DNA of 59,701 nucleotides from Bacilli bacterium (lineage in GTDB: Bacteria > Bacillota_I > Bacilli_A > ML615J-28 > CAG-698): NCBI GenBank assembly GCA_017450215.1, contig JAFSVH010000022.1, positions 1 to 59,701 on the forward strand. Direction: 5' to 3'. This document shows, in pieces, positions 23,143 through 32,431 of this stretch. Positions within the stretch are counted from its first letter, which is position 1. Each line of letters begins with the position of its first letter. Below the pieces are notes generated by a model. The model was not told the origin of the DNA. It was given only the letters and a program-made list of their open reading frames with translations, and searched no databases. The position numbers and the translations under genes were made by a program.

Positions 23143-25584
23143 ATGAAAAAAAGAACTAGTTTGTTTGTTATATTAATATTATTAATAGTAGGATCTATTG
23201 TTATGAGCATTTATTTTTATGCTAGCAATAATGATTCAGATTTAATTTATATATGCATAGCTGTATTTGGTGTTTCTTTAGCAGTGCTATTATCTTTAAT
23301 TACTACAAGAGCACAAAATCATAGAATTAATTTGCTAGAGCAAAAACTAGATATGTGGAATACAATAACATATAGAGTTAAAAGGGCAGGAGAAACAGCA
23401 TTTAATAAGATGCCATTAGGTATTGTTGTTTTCAATGATGCTTTTAAGATTGAATGGGCTAATAATTACGCCAAAGAAATCTTTAATAGTGAGCTTGTTG
23501 AGAGAGATATTAATAATTTGTCTTCTGATTTACAAGAACAACTTGATATGCATTCAGCTGAATTCAAGCTTACATTATATGGAAAAGTATTTAAATGTGT
23601 TCATTTATTAAGAGATCATGTTTTATATTTTACTGAAATAACTAATGAAACAAGAATAAATGAAAAATATCGTCAAAGAACTCTTGCAATAGGAATATTG
23701 AATTTAGATAATCTTGATGAATGTATGTCTGTATTAGACGCTCAAACAAAAGCACTTGAAATGTCAAAGCTAATTGGTTTGCTTACTGAATGGGCTGAAA
23801 AATATAATATATGTTTAAAAGGTTATAGTGAAGAAAGATATTTATTAATTATGGATTATAATACTTTAGAGAATATTATGAATTCTAAAATATCTGTAAT
23901 TAATACAGTTAAACAATATTGTGATAAAGAAGAATTAAGAATTACAGTTAGTATTGGTATTGCTTGTGATGATTTCTCTGCTGTTGATTTACTTGGTGTT
24001 GCAACAGAGCAATTGAATCTTGCTTTAACACGTGGAGGAAATCAAGCAATTGTGAAGAAAGATGGAGAAGTTATTTATTTTGGTGCTCAAGGTGAAGCAT
24101 TTGAAAGAAGAACTGAACCTTTGATTAAATCAAAGACTGAAGAATTACAAGCATTAATTTCAAAGCATAAAAATATTTATATTTTGGCTCATAAATATAT
24201 GGATACAGATGCTTTCGGTGCTTGTATTGCTGCAACTAAATTATGTGATAGTGTAAATAGAAAGAGTCATATTATTCTTGATGAGAATTTAGTCGATACA
24301 ACAGTTAAAAGAATTTATCAATCAATTGAATCTTCTTATCAAAGTATGCTTTCATTATTTATTAAACCAAATGAAGCAGCAAGTAAAATGAAAGACGATT
24401 CATTGCTTATCATTGTTGACTGTCAATATACTAAATTGTTGCTTGATGATAAGGTTTATAAGAGAGCAAAGAATATTGCTATTATCGACCATCATAGAAA
24501 GAATGCTGATGCTATTGAAAATCATAAATTTGCATACATTCAACCATCAGCTTCATCAAGTGTTGAGTTGCTTGTTGAAATGTTAAATTATGCTGATAAG
24601 AAAACATATGAAATTTCATCAATTGAAGCAACATGGATGATTATGGGTATTGTTGTTGATACCAATAACTATATGATTCATACAACAAATAGAACATTTA
24701 ATGTATTATCTATGCTTCAAAGCTATGGTGCTGAAATGGCTAAAGTTCAAAGATTCTTAAGAGAAGATGCTGAATCATATAAAAAGAAAGTAACATTCTT
24801 AGAGAATATTGAATTCTATTATAATTATGGTATTGTGACTTGTGATGATGAGATTTATGAAAGATCATTTATGGCTAAAGTAGCTGATAACATTATTACA
24901 ATTAATAATGTAAAAGCTGGATTCTGTATTGGTAAATATGCTGAGAATTCTATTAGTATTAGTGCTAGAAGTTTGGACGAGGAAAATGTTCAAGTATTAA
25001 TGGAGAAATTAGGTGGTGGTGGACATTATACAACTGCTGCAACGCAGATGCATGGTGTTACTATTGAAGAAGCTAAACAGAAATTGAAAGCTGTTTTGGA
25101 TAAGAATAAAGATGAAGGAGAAGAGACAACTATGAGAATTATATTAATTAAAGATGTCAAGGGAAAAGGAAAAGCTAATGATGTATTAGATGTACCAATG
25201 GGACATGCTAATTATTTAATTAAAAATAAACTTGCCATTGAAGGTAGCCCTGAAAATATTCGTCAATTAGAAAATAGTAAAGAAGAAGCAAAGCAACAAG
25301 AAGAAAAGATGGTTGCTGAAATGAAGGAATTAAAGACTGAAGTTGAAAAGATGACAGTTAAAATTTCGGTTAAAGTTGGTGCTAATGGAAAACTATTTGG
25401 TAGTGTAAGCTCAAAAGAAATCGCTGAAAAATTTAAACAACAAAATGGTATTGATATCGATAAGAGAAAAATTATGCTTGATAAGCCTATTGATGGACTT
25501 GGAACATATACAGTACCAACACAATTATATAAAGGTGTAACTGCTAATTTAACTATTTATGTTGTTGAAGAAGGAGAAAAATAA
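23143..25584 (+). CDS. GdpP c-di-AMP phosphodiesterase fused to ribosomal protein L9
   Basis: Residues 1-663 are GdpP: two N-terminal membrane helices, a PAS-like region, a degenerate GGDEF domain (about 180-310), then DHH (HKYMDTDAFGA with D354 and D356; IIDHHRK with D449-H451) and DHHA1 (GGGGHYTTAATQ). GdpP hydrolyses c-di-AMP. Residues 664-813 are a complete bL9 (MRIILIKDVKGKGKANDVLD...), a 23S rRNA-binding protein. No stop separates them. In other Bacilli gdpP and rplI are adjacent separate genes. An internal RBS (GAAGGAG near 25113) before in-frame ATG 25132 could also give free L9. A four-codon micro-ORF precedes the main start. Confidence 0.9.
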   Translation: MKKRTSLFVILILLIVGSIVMSIYFYASNNDSDLIYICIAVFGVSLAVLLSLITTRAQNHRINLLEQKLDMWNTITYRVKRAGETAFNKMPLGIVVFNDAFKIEWANNYAKEIFNSELVERDINNLSSDLQEQLDMHSAEFKLTLYGKVFKCVHLLRDHVLYFTEITNETRINEKYRQRTLAIGILNLDNLDECMSVLDAQTKALEMSKLIGLLTEWAEKYNICLKGYSEERYLLIMDYNTLENIMNSKISVINTVKQYCDKEELRITVSIGIACDDFSAVDLLGVATEQLNLALTRGGNQAIVKKDGEVIYFGAQGEAFERRTEPLIKSKTEELQALISKHKNIYILAHKYMDTDAFGACIAATKLCDSVNRKSHIILDENLVDTTVKRIYQSIESSYQSMLSLFIKPNEAASKMKDDSLLIIVDCQYTKLLLDDKVYKRAKNIAIIDHHRKNADAIENHKFAYIQPSASSSVELLVEMLNYADKKTYEISSIEATWMIMGIVVDTNNYMIHTTNRTFNVLSMLQSYGAEMAKVQRFLREDAESYKKKVTFLENIEFYYNYGIVTCDDEIYERSFMAKVADNIITINNVKAGFCIGKYAENSISISARSLDEENVQVLMEKLGGGGHYTTAATQMHGVTIEEAKQKLKAVLDKNKDEGEETTMRIILIKDVKGKGKANDVLDVPMGHANYLIKNKLAIEGSPENIRQLENSKEEAKQQEEKMVAEMKELKTEVEKMTVKISVKVGANGKLFGSVSSKEIAEKFKQQNGIDIDKRKIMLDKPIDGLGTYTVPTQLYKGVTANLTIYVVEEGEK
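25113..25134 (+). promoter_or_regulatory. Possible internal translation start for L9
   Basis: Inside the gdpP-L9 frame, GAAGGAG lies 10-12 bases before ATG 25132, the first codon of the L9 portion. This would let the ribosome make free L9 from the fused gene. Confidence 0.4.
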
Positions 25585-26918
25585 TGCAAATTGAAGATAT
25601 TAAAATGCCATCATCTAGAGAAGCCGAAGACTATATCGTTGGATGTATTTTAATTGATTCTTCGATTGCTGATGAAGTATTAAATTCTTTAACAGCAGCT
25701 GATTTCTATTATCCTGATAATAGAACATTAATGGAAGTTATCGAAATTTTAGCTGATGAACAAAAAGATATTAATAGTGTTACAGTAATTAATGAACTAA
25801 ACAGAATTAGTAAATTAGAAATGGCTGGTGGATATGATCATATTTCTGAAATATTAAACAATATTCCTAGTACTGCTAATATTGATTCTTATATCAATGT
25901 TATTCAAGAAGCTTCAGTTGAACGTCAACTTGCTAATGCTTGTGATAAAGTTAGGTCTGATATTTTAAAGGGTAAATATGTTCATAGAGAATTAATGCAA
26001 AATAGTGAAAGAGCATTGTTTGATATTATTAATGGTCAAAATACAGATGATTTCAAGAAAGTTAATTTGTTAACTGATGAAGTTATTGAGGTTATTGAAA
26101 ATAATAAAGAGAATGAAGGTGGCTTAATCGGTATTGATACTGGCTTTGAAGAACTTAATAAAATTACTAATGGATTTAAGAAGAGTGAACTAATTATTTT
26201 GGCTGCTCGTCCTGCAGTTGGTAAGAGTGCGTTCGCACTAAATGTTGCTGCTGCTGCTTGTAAAACTAAAAAGCATGTTGTTTTATTCTCATTGGAAATG
26301 GGTTCAGGACAATTGTTAATGAGAATGTTAGCATCACAATCTGGTGTTGATTTGTCTCGTATCACATCTGGTAATTTGGATGATGAACAAATGGCTTTGA
26401 TTCTTCAAGCTAAAGTTGTGTTAGATAAATATCAATTATACATTGATCAATCTTCAACAAACAATGTTCGTGATATCAAAGCAAAATGCCAAAAGTTACA
26501 TCGCGAAGGTAATCTAGATTTAATTATTATCGATTATTTACAATTACTAGTAAGTGGTGATAAGAATGTTGGTAATATTGTACAAGAAGTTACAAAGATA
26601 AGTAGAGCATTAAAGCAAATGGCTATTCAATTTGGTGTGCCAGTTCTTGCATTATCACAATTATCACGTGATATTGAAAAACGTCCAGATAAGAAGCCAG
26701 TACTAGCTGACTTAAGAGATTCTGGTTCAATAGAACAAGATGCAGATATAGTTATGTTCTTATATCGTGAGAATGATAAGAAAGAAGAAGATACTTCAAA
26801 GATTATTCAAAGTGCTAAAACTAAGCTATTAGTCGCTAAGAATCGTCAAGGTAGAACTGGTGAAGTTAATTTAATGTTTAAAGGAAAGTATAGTCAATTT
26901 ATTGAAGTTGATGATTGA
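25584..26918 (+). CDS. dnaB: Replicative DNA helicase DnaB
   Basis: The 444-residue protein has the N-terminal DnaB domain (PSSREAEDYIVGCILID) and a RecA-like C-terminal helicase core. The core contains Walker A AARPAVGKSAFALN (about 209-222), Walker B LDLIIIDYLQLL, and LSQLSRDIEKRPDKKPVLADLRDSG. It unwinds DNA at the replication fork as a hexamer. The ATG overlaps the L9 stop (TAATG), so translation is coupled. It ends in TGA, which shows TGA is a stop here. Confidence 0.97.
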   Translation: MQIEDIKMPSSREAEDYIVGCILIDSSIADEVLNSLTAADFYYPDNRTLMEVIEILADEQKDINSVTVINELNRISKLEMAGGYDHISEILNNIPSTANIDSYINVIQEASVERQLANACDKVRSDILKGKYVHRELMQNSERALFDIINGQNTDDFKKVNLLTDEVIEVIENNKENEGGLIGIDTGFEELNKITNGFKKSELIILAARPAVGKSAFALNVAAAACKTKKHVVLFSLEMGSGQLLMRMLASQSGVDLSRITSGNLDDEQMALILQAKVVLDKYQLYIDQSSTNNVRDIKAKCQKLHREGNLDLIIIDYLQLLVSGDKNVGNIVQEVTKISRALKQMAIQFGVPVLALSQLSRDIEKRPDKKPVLADLRDSGSIEQDADIVMFLYRENDKKEEDTSKIIQSAKTKLLVAKNRQGRTGEVNLMFKGKYSQFIEVDD

Positions 26919-26944
26919 TCTATAGAATTTAAGGAGGGCTAATT

Positions 26945-28009
26945 TTGTTTAAGAGATTAGATTTAATTGAAGAAAGATATAACGAATTGAATAAGATGCT
27001 TCAAGATAGTGAAGTTTTAAGTGATGTAAAAAAGATGACTCAATTGATGAAGGAACTTCGCTCACTTGAAAAGACTGTTTTTAAATATCAAGAATATAAA
27101 AAGACAGTTCAAAACATTGCTGAACTGAAAGAAATGAGTAAAGATGATGATCCTGAAATAGCAGAAATGGCAAAACTTGAACTTGATGAAATCAAGGGAA
27201 AAGATGATGAATTGATTGAAGAATTAAAGATATTGCTACTTCCAAAAGACGAAAACGATGAAAAGAATGTTATTGTGGAAATCAGAGGAGCTGCTGGTGG
27301 CGAAGAAGCAAATATCTTTGCTGCTGATTTATATAGAATGTATTGTAAATATGCTGAATCAAAGGGATGGAAAATTGAAGTATTAGATTCAAATGAAACT
27401 GGACTTGGAGGATTTTCTTTAATTTCTTTTTCGATTAGTGGTGAATCAGTTTACTCATTTATGAAATTCGAATCAGGTGCTCATAGAGTTCAAAGAATTC
27501 CTGTAACTGAAGCAAATGGAAGAATTCAAACTTCAACAGCTACGGTACTTGTTATGCCAGAAGCTGAAGAAACTGAAGTAGAACTAAATATGGAAGATGT
27601 TAGAATTGATATTTTCTGTGCTTCAGGCCCTGGTGGACAATGTGTAAATACTACAAAATCAGCTGTTCGTGTTACTCATATTCCAACTAATATTGTTGTT
27701 CAATGTCAAGATGGAAAGAATCAACATGAAAATAAAGCCAATGCATTAAAAGTATTGAAGGCTCGTTTATACGATAAGATTATGCAAGATAAAGCTGAAG
27801 CTGAAGGTAAAGAAAGATTATCTAAGATTGGTCATGGCGATAGAAGTGAGAAGATTAGAACTTATAATTATCCACAAAATCGTGTAACTGATCATCGTAT
27901 TGGTTTTACTTTGCAACAATTAGATCGTATTATGGAAGGAAGACTTGATGCCATTATTGATGCTTTAATGCAAGAAGAACAAAAAAGACTTCTTGCAGGT
28001 CAAAAATAA
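26945..28009 (+). CDS. prfA: Peptide chain release factor 1
   Basis: The 354-residue protein is a class I release factor with the catalytic GPGGQCVN (about residues 225-232) and the usual helical N-terminus. RF1 recognises UAA and UAG; recognition itself is inferred from overall RF1-like length and the prmC neighbour. The start is TTG, set by AAGGAGG (26931-26937) seven bases before it. Only 2 bp separate it from prmC, whose product methylates the Gln of GGQ. Confidence 0.95.
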   Translation: MFKRLDLIEERYNELNKMLQDSEVLSDVKKMTQLMKELRSLEKTVFKYQEYKKTVQNIAELKEMSKDDDPEIAEMAKLELDEIKGKDDELIEELKILLLPKDENDEKNVIVEIRGAAGGEEANIFAADLYRMYCKYAESKGWKIEVLDSNETGLGGFSLISFSISGESVYSFMKFESGAHRVQRIPVTEANGRIQTSTATVLVMPEAEETEVELNMEDVRIDIFCASGPGGQCVNTTKSAVRVTHIPTNIVVQCQDGKNQHENKANALKVLKARLYDKIMQDKAEAEGKERLSKIGHGDRSEKIRTYNYPQNRVTDHRIGFTLQQLDRIMEGRLDAIIDALMQEEQKRLLAGQK

Positions 28010-28011
28010 TT

Positions 28012-28848
28012 ATGACATATCGTGAATTAATTAATAAATATAGTGAAACAATAAGAAGTGATTATGAACTCGAACTGGAAGGTATCGAGTTCATAATTCA
28101 AGAAATAACTAATTTTTCAAGAAGTGAACTAATTTTAAATTTAGATAAAAATGTTTGTAATATAGATTTATTATCTGAAAAATTAGATATGTATTGTATT
28201 AAAAAAATACCTGCGCAATATGTTATTGGTTATACTTACTTCTATGGTTTAAAAATATATGTTAATAAAAATGTCTTGATACCAAGATTTGATACCGAGA
28301 TTGTTGTTGAAAAGGTGATTGAATATCTTCAAAATAAAAAGAAAGTTTTAAGAATTATAGATGTAGGTACTGGTAGTGGTGCAGTCGCAATCGCACTTGC
28401 AAACAACAATAAAGAAAGTGTAGTTGAAGCAGTTGATATTTCAGAAGAAGCATTAAATACTACTATTTATAATAGTATGAAGAATAATGTTAATATTAGA
28501 ATTTATAAAAGTGATTTACTAGATGAAGTTGATGGTTATTATGATTGTATCATTTCAAATCCACCATATATTGATGAATTTGATGAAAGTGAAGGATTAA
28601 TGAATATTGTAAGAAACAATGAACCACATCTAGCTTTGTTTAGTGATGACCATGGGCTTGCTCATTATAAAAAATTGATAAAGCAAAGTTTAGAACATTT
28701 AAATGATGATGGAGTCATATTTTTAGAGATACCTGATAATAAATGTGATGAAATTGTAAAATATGCAAGTGATTATTATAAGGAAATATTAATATATAGA
28801 GATTATAATAATCTAAGAAGAGTCCTTAGAATAGGAGTAAAAAGATGA
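28012..28848 (+). CDS. prmC: Release factor glutamine methyltransferase PrmC
   Basis: The 278-residue SAM-dependent enzyme methylates the GGQ glutamine of release factors. Seen: VLIPRFDTEIVVE, the SAM site IIDVGTGSGAVAIALA, and the catalytic NPPYI. It follows prfA by 2 bp and overlaps the next gene by 4 bp (ATGA). Confidence 0.95.
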   Translation: MTYRELINKYSETIRSDYELELEGIEFIIQEITNFSRSELILNLDKNVCNIDLLSEKLDMYCIKKIPAQYVIGYTYFYGLKIYVNKNVLIPRFDTEIVVEKVIEYLQNKKKVLRIIDVGTGSGAVAIALANNNKESVVEAVDISEEALNTTIYNSMKNNVNIRIYKSDLLDEVDGYYDCIISNPPYIDEFDESEGLMNIVRNNEPHLALFSDDHGLAHYKKLIKQSLEHLNDDGVIFLEIPDNKCDEIVKYASDYYKEILIYRDYNNLRRVLRIGVKR

Positions 28849-29867
28849 AAATATTAAGTTTTATATTTCTTTTCTTATATTCTTTAATACCTGGTTGGTT
28901 TAGTAATGTAGATGGAGACTATCAAGAACATCCAGAAAGTGTTGCACACGAAGAGTTCATAAATCTATCTATTCAATATTATGATAGTTATTTTGTTTTA
29001 AAGGATAAGATAACTACAGATTATGTTTATACAATTGTTTTAGGTGTTAAAGATAATAACCAATATTATGATGTATTTTTATATAATATAAAAAAATCAT
29101 CATATGTGTTAAGAATAAAAATAGGCGATGATGAATATAGTGTAACAAATGTGAAAGAAGGATGCTATTACCAAAACGGAATCATCAATAATGGCAAAAA
29201 TGATGTTAAAGTTTATATGTTTAATGGTTATAGTAAGATTGAAGAAGTAACAATTCCAAGTGATTATAGTTCTTTTTCTACAGCAGTAACTCCTGGAAAT
29301 GGTTATGGTGTTGTTGTATCATATTTAGAACCTGTAAAAGGATTTAATGAAAATTTTGCGTCTATTATTTTAATTGCTACAGTTTTAATTTTTGCTTGCT
29401 TAATTGCTTTAGGAGTTGTCTTTGTATTAAGAAAAGGTAAAAAGAATATTGGACCAGCAACGTACAAGGAAGAGCCAAATCTATTTAATCATTATAAATA
29501 TACACAACCAAGTGGAAATAATGATGACAAAGATGTTAATAGAACTATTGAAGTAGAAGTTGTAACTGATGATATAAATAAGGTTGATGATATGCAAATC
29601 GAAGAACCTCTTCATGAAAGATCATTCTATGAAGAAGTGAGTGAATTTAAAAATAATTCTTCTGGAAAAGAAGAATCAGAAGAAACAAAAAAAGAACAAA
29701 TTGATATCACTACTTTACTTATGATGAAGGGTTATCGTACTGATTATGAAAATTTGAGCTTAGATCAAAAGAATGAAGTAATGGTTGGTTTAATGATTCT
29801 TAAAAATACTAAGCAAATTGATGATGATACATATTATAAAGAAGTTGCAAAATTATGGAAAAATTAA
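28845..29867 (+). CDS. Single-pass membrane protein of unknown function in the prmC-tsaC cluster
   Basis: The 340-residue protein has a hydrophobic N-terminus (signal-like, about 1-20), an extracytoplasmic beta-rich domain (about 25-165), a membrane helix at about 178-198 (IILIATVLIFACLIALGVVFVL), a basic stop-transfer region, an acidic linker and a C-terminal helical domain (ITTLLMMKGYRTDYENLSLDQKNEVMVGLMILKNTKQI) that looks like a short SHOCT-type segment. I recognise no family. It overlaps prmC by 4 bp and tsaC by 13 bp, so it belongs to the operon. Confidence 0.7.
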   Translation: MKILSFIFLFLYSLIPGWFSNVDGDYQEHPESVAHEEFINLSIQYYDSYFVLKDKITTDYVYTIVLGVKDNNQYYDVFLYNIKKSSYVLRIKIGDDEYSVTNVKEGCYYQNGIINNGKNDVKVYMFNGYSKIEEVTIPSDYSSFSTAVTPGNGYGVVVSYLEPVKGFNENFASIILIATVLIFACLIALGVVFVLRKGKKNIGPATYKEEPNLFNHYKYTQPSGNNDDKDVNRTIEVEVVTDDINKVDDMQIEEPLHERSFYEEVSEFKNNSSGKEESEETKKEQIDITTLLMMKGYRTDYENLSLDQKNEVMVGLMILKNTKQIDDDTYYKEVAKLWKN

Positions 29868-30427
29868 CAGTTGATGAATTATTAAATAAAGATATAAATA
29901 ATAAAATCATTGTATTTCCCACTGATACTGTTTATGGAGTTGGCTGTAAAATTGATGATAGGGAATCTATCAATAAGATTTATCAAATGAAGGCAAGGGA
30001 TTATTTTAAGCCTTTTGCAATTCTTACACCAAATAAAGATTTAAGTGATTATGTAATTCTTAATAATAAATCTAAAGATATTATGGATAAATATTGGCCA
30101 GGTGCTCTTACTATAATATTCAAAAAGAAAAAGACAATTAATGATTTTTTAACAGCTAATTTAGATACTGTAGGATTTAGAATGCCTAATTCTAAAATTG
30201 CATTAACAATATTAGAAAGATTTGGGTTACTTGCTACAACATCTATTAATATTAGTGGTGAAGCACCTCTTAATAATATTGAAGATATTGAGCGAGAATT
30301 TGGTGAATATATTGATTATTTAGTTGTTGATAAAGCTGAAACATCTAATGTTTCTTCTACTGTTATTGATTGTTCAAACGAATGTTTTAAGATATTAAGA
30401 CAAGGTGATATTAAAATATCAATATAA
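29855..30427 (+). CDS. tsaC: Threonylcarbamoyl-AMP synthase (TsaC/Sua5 short form)
   Basis: The 190-residue YrdC-type enzyme makes threonylcarbamoyl-AMP for the t6A37 tRNA modification. Seen: FPTDTVYGVGCKI, KARDYFKPFAIL (the KxR...K motif), WPGALTIIFK, VGFRMPNS, SINISGE and SSTVIDCS. It lacks the C-terminal Sua5 domain. The prfA-prmC-tsaC-rpiB order follows that of Bacilli. Confidence 0.93.
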   Translation: MEKLTVDELLNKDINNKIIVFPTDTVYGVGCKIDDRESINKIYQMKARDYFKPFAILTPNKDLSDYVILNNKSKDIMDKYWPGALTIIFKKKKTINDFLTANLDTVGFRMPNSKIALTILERFGLLATTSINISGEAPLNNIEDIEREFGEYIDYLVVDKAETSNVSSTVIDCSNECFKILRQGDIKISI

Positions 30428-30450
30428 AAATAACGATTGGAGAGATAACT

Positions 30451-30906
30451 GTGAAAATTAGTATTGGTTGTGATCATGGTGGCTTTCTTCTAAAAGAAGA
30501 AATTAAAAAATATCTTATTAATGAAGGTATTAATGTACTTGATAAGGGATGCTATAATTTAGATAGAGTTGATTATCCAATATATGCAAAGGATGTTAGC
30601 ATTGATGTTAGCACAGGAGTTAGTGATTTTGGTATATTGATTTGTACTACAGGTATAGGTATGTCAATTTGTGCTAACAAGGTTAAAGGCATAAGGGCAG
30701 CTCTAGTGGGAAGTGAAGAAGCAAGTAAACTAACAAGAGAACATAATAATAGTAATGTCCTTTGTTTGGGTGCTAAATTTACTGGGAAAGATGAAGCTAT
30801 AAAAATAGTTGATATCTTTTTAAAGCAAAAATTTGATGGAGATATAAATAAGAATTCTAGACATATTCAAAGAGTAAATTTAATTAAACGAATGGAGGAA
30901 AATTAA
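30451..30906 (+). CDS. rpiB: Ribose-5-phosphate isomerase B (RpiB/LacAB family)
   Basis: The 151-residue protein has the RpiB features [45 protein letters not shown], and [12 protein letters not shown]. It interconverts ribose 5-phosphate and ribulose 5-phosphate. It starts at GTG after GGAGAG. The single copy beside upp favours RpiB over galactose-6-phosphate isomerase subunits. Confidence 0.92.
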   Translation: MKISIGCDHGGFLLKEEIKKYLINEGINVLDKGCYNLDRVDYPIYAKDVSIDVSTGVSDFGILICTTGIGMSICANKVKGIRAALVGSEEASKLTREHNNSNVLCLGAKFTGKDEAIKIVDIFLKQKFDGDINKNSRHIQRVNLIKRMEEN

Positions 30907-30907
30907 T

Positions 30908-31534
30908 ATGGGAAAATTAGTTATTTTTAATCATCCTTTGATGCATCAAAAGTTGTCTATAATTAGAGATGAAAAAACTGGTACTAGAGATTTTAGAGAA
31001 GTTGTATCTGAGATTGCTATGTTAATGGCATATGAGGTTACAAGAGACTGGGAAACAAAAGATGTTGATGTAAAGACTCCAATGGGAATTGCAAAATGTA
31101 AGGTTCTTGCAAAAGAAGTTGTTATTGTTCCTATTTTAAGAGCTGGTCTTGGAATGGTAGATGGAATTAATCAATTGATTCCAACTGCAAAAGTAGGACA
31201 TGTTGGTTTATATAGAGATGAAACAACACTTGAACCACATGAGTATTATGCTAAGTTCCCACCTTGCATCACTGATGCACAGGTATTAGTTGTTGACCCA
31301 ATGCTTGCTACTGGTGGTAGTGCAATTCATGCTATTGATGTTTTGAAGAGAAGAAACGTTAAGAATATCGCTTATGTTGGTTTAGTTGGTGCTCCTGAAG
31401 GAGTTAGTGCTTTACAAAAAGCTCATCCAGATGTTGATATTTTCCTTGCTGCATTAGATGAGAAATTAAATGAAATTGGATATATTGTTCCTGGTCTTGG
31501 TGATTGTGGAGATAGATTATTTGGAACTAAGTAA
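30908..31534 (+). CDS. upp: Uracil phosphoribosyltransferase
   Basis: The 208-residue enzyme converts uracil and PRPP to UMP. Seen: [17 protein letters not shown], the PRPP loop [19 protein letters not shown], and the uracil-site end [18 protein letters not shown]. The start follows ATGGAGGAA, one base after the rpiB stop. A terminator follows. Confidence 0.97.
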   Translation: MGKLVIFNHPLMHQKLSIIRDEKTGTRDFREVVSEIAMLMAYEVTRDWETKDVDVKTPMGIAKCKVLAKEVVIVPILRAGLGMVDGINQLIPTAKVGHVGLYRDETTLEPHEYYAKFPPCITDAQVLVVDPMLATGGSAIHAIDVLKRRNVKNIAYVGLVGAPEGVSALQKAHPDVDIFLAALDEKLNEIGYIVPGLGDCGDRLFGTK

Positions 31535-31560
31535 TAAATTAATTAATAATATTTTTATAT

Positions 31561-31600
31561 AAAAAACTTAATGGATAAAAATCTATTAAGTTTTTTTATT
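31561..31600 (+). terminator. Terminator after upp
   Basis: AAACTTAAT (31563-31571) pairs with ATTAAGTTT (31584-31592) and T's follow. It closes the gdpP-to-upp gene run and rules out a comEA start at 31571. Confidence 0.8.
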
Positions 31601-31636
31601 TTAAAGAATAAGAAATTAAAAGTTTTTGTTAAATAT

Positions 31637-31642
31637 TATAAT
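31637..31642 (+). promoter_or_regulatory. -10 element of the comEA operon
   Basis: TATAAT at 31637-31642, 13 bp before ATG 31655. The -35 is unclear. Confidence 0.4.
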
Positions 31643-31654
31643 AAGAGGCACTTT

Positions 31655-32431
31655 ATGAAGAAGATAATTAGAATAAATAAAATAAAGAAAAGTATTATTC
31701 ATATTTATAAATATGTAATTCATCATAAGAAAGTATTTATTATTCCCATAATTGTAATTGTTTTAGTTGCTTTATTTATTAATAACAAAATAAAGCAAAA
31801 CAGAAAGATAGAAAATGTTCAAAATATAGAAAACGTGGAAAAACAAAAAAATGATGTAATAATAAAAATTCATGGTGGAGTCATAAATGATTATTATGGA
31901 AGTATAGAAAAAGGTAGTTATCTTTGTGATATCATTTTGAATTATTGTAATGGACTTAGTGATTATGCTGATATAGAAAATATAAATTTATTATTTCAAA
32001 TCAATAATGATTATTCAATTTACATAAATGAAGATGAAATTAAAAAGAACAACATAATTAATATAATTGATTATTCTAATCAAAAAGAATGGAATTACCG
32101 AATATTAAAAAGAAACAGTTTTAATGATCCTATTATGATTTATAAAGTTGATAAAAAAATCGATGATGAAGATTTTTTATTATTAATTAATAAAAAAGAT
32201 GAAGATTATTCTAATGATAAAGGTGATAAAGAAATAATAAAAATTAATATCAATATAGCATCGATTAATGAATTAATGGCAATAAATGGAATTAGCGAAA
32301 AAAGAGCTCAATCTATTATTGAATATAGAGAAAATGTTGCTTTATTTAAAAGTATTGAAGATGTGAAAAAGGTAAGTGGAATTGGAGAAGCAACATTTGA
32401 AAAAATAAAAGATTATATATGCGTAGAATAA
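31655..32431 (+). CDS. comEA: ComEA-type DNA-binding competence protein
   Basis: I start it at 31655 (RBS AGAGG) because the earlier in-frame ATG lies in a terminator; this gives 258 residues. A membrane helix (about 25-45) anchors it. A middle domain is SLBB-like and divergent. The C-terminus is the helix-hairpin-helix pair INIASINELMAINGISEKRAQSIIEYR and VKKVSGIGEATFEKIKDYI that binds double-stranded DNA during uptake. It overlaps comEC by 13 bp. The comEB gene found between them in Bacillus is absent. Confidence 0.9.
   Translation: MKKIIRINKIKKSIIHIYKYVIHHKKVFIIPIIVIVLVALFINNKIKQNRKIENVQNIENVEKQKNDVIIKIHGGVINDYYGSIEKGSYLCDIILNYCNGLSDYADIENINLLFQINNDYSIYINEDEIKKNNIINIIDYSNQKEWNYRILKRNSFNDPIMIYKVDKKIDDEDFLLLINKKDEDYSNDKGDKEIIKININIASINELMAINGISEKRAQSIIEYRENVALFKSIEDVKKVSGIGEATFEKIKDYICVE

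Noticed and set aside
26916..26918. Possible use of TGA as tryptophan (Mycoplasma code), given the Mollicutes-like base composition
   Set aside because: dnaB, comEC and holA end at TGA at normal lengths, and tryptophans are TGG throughout.
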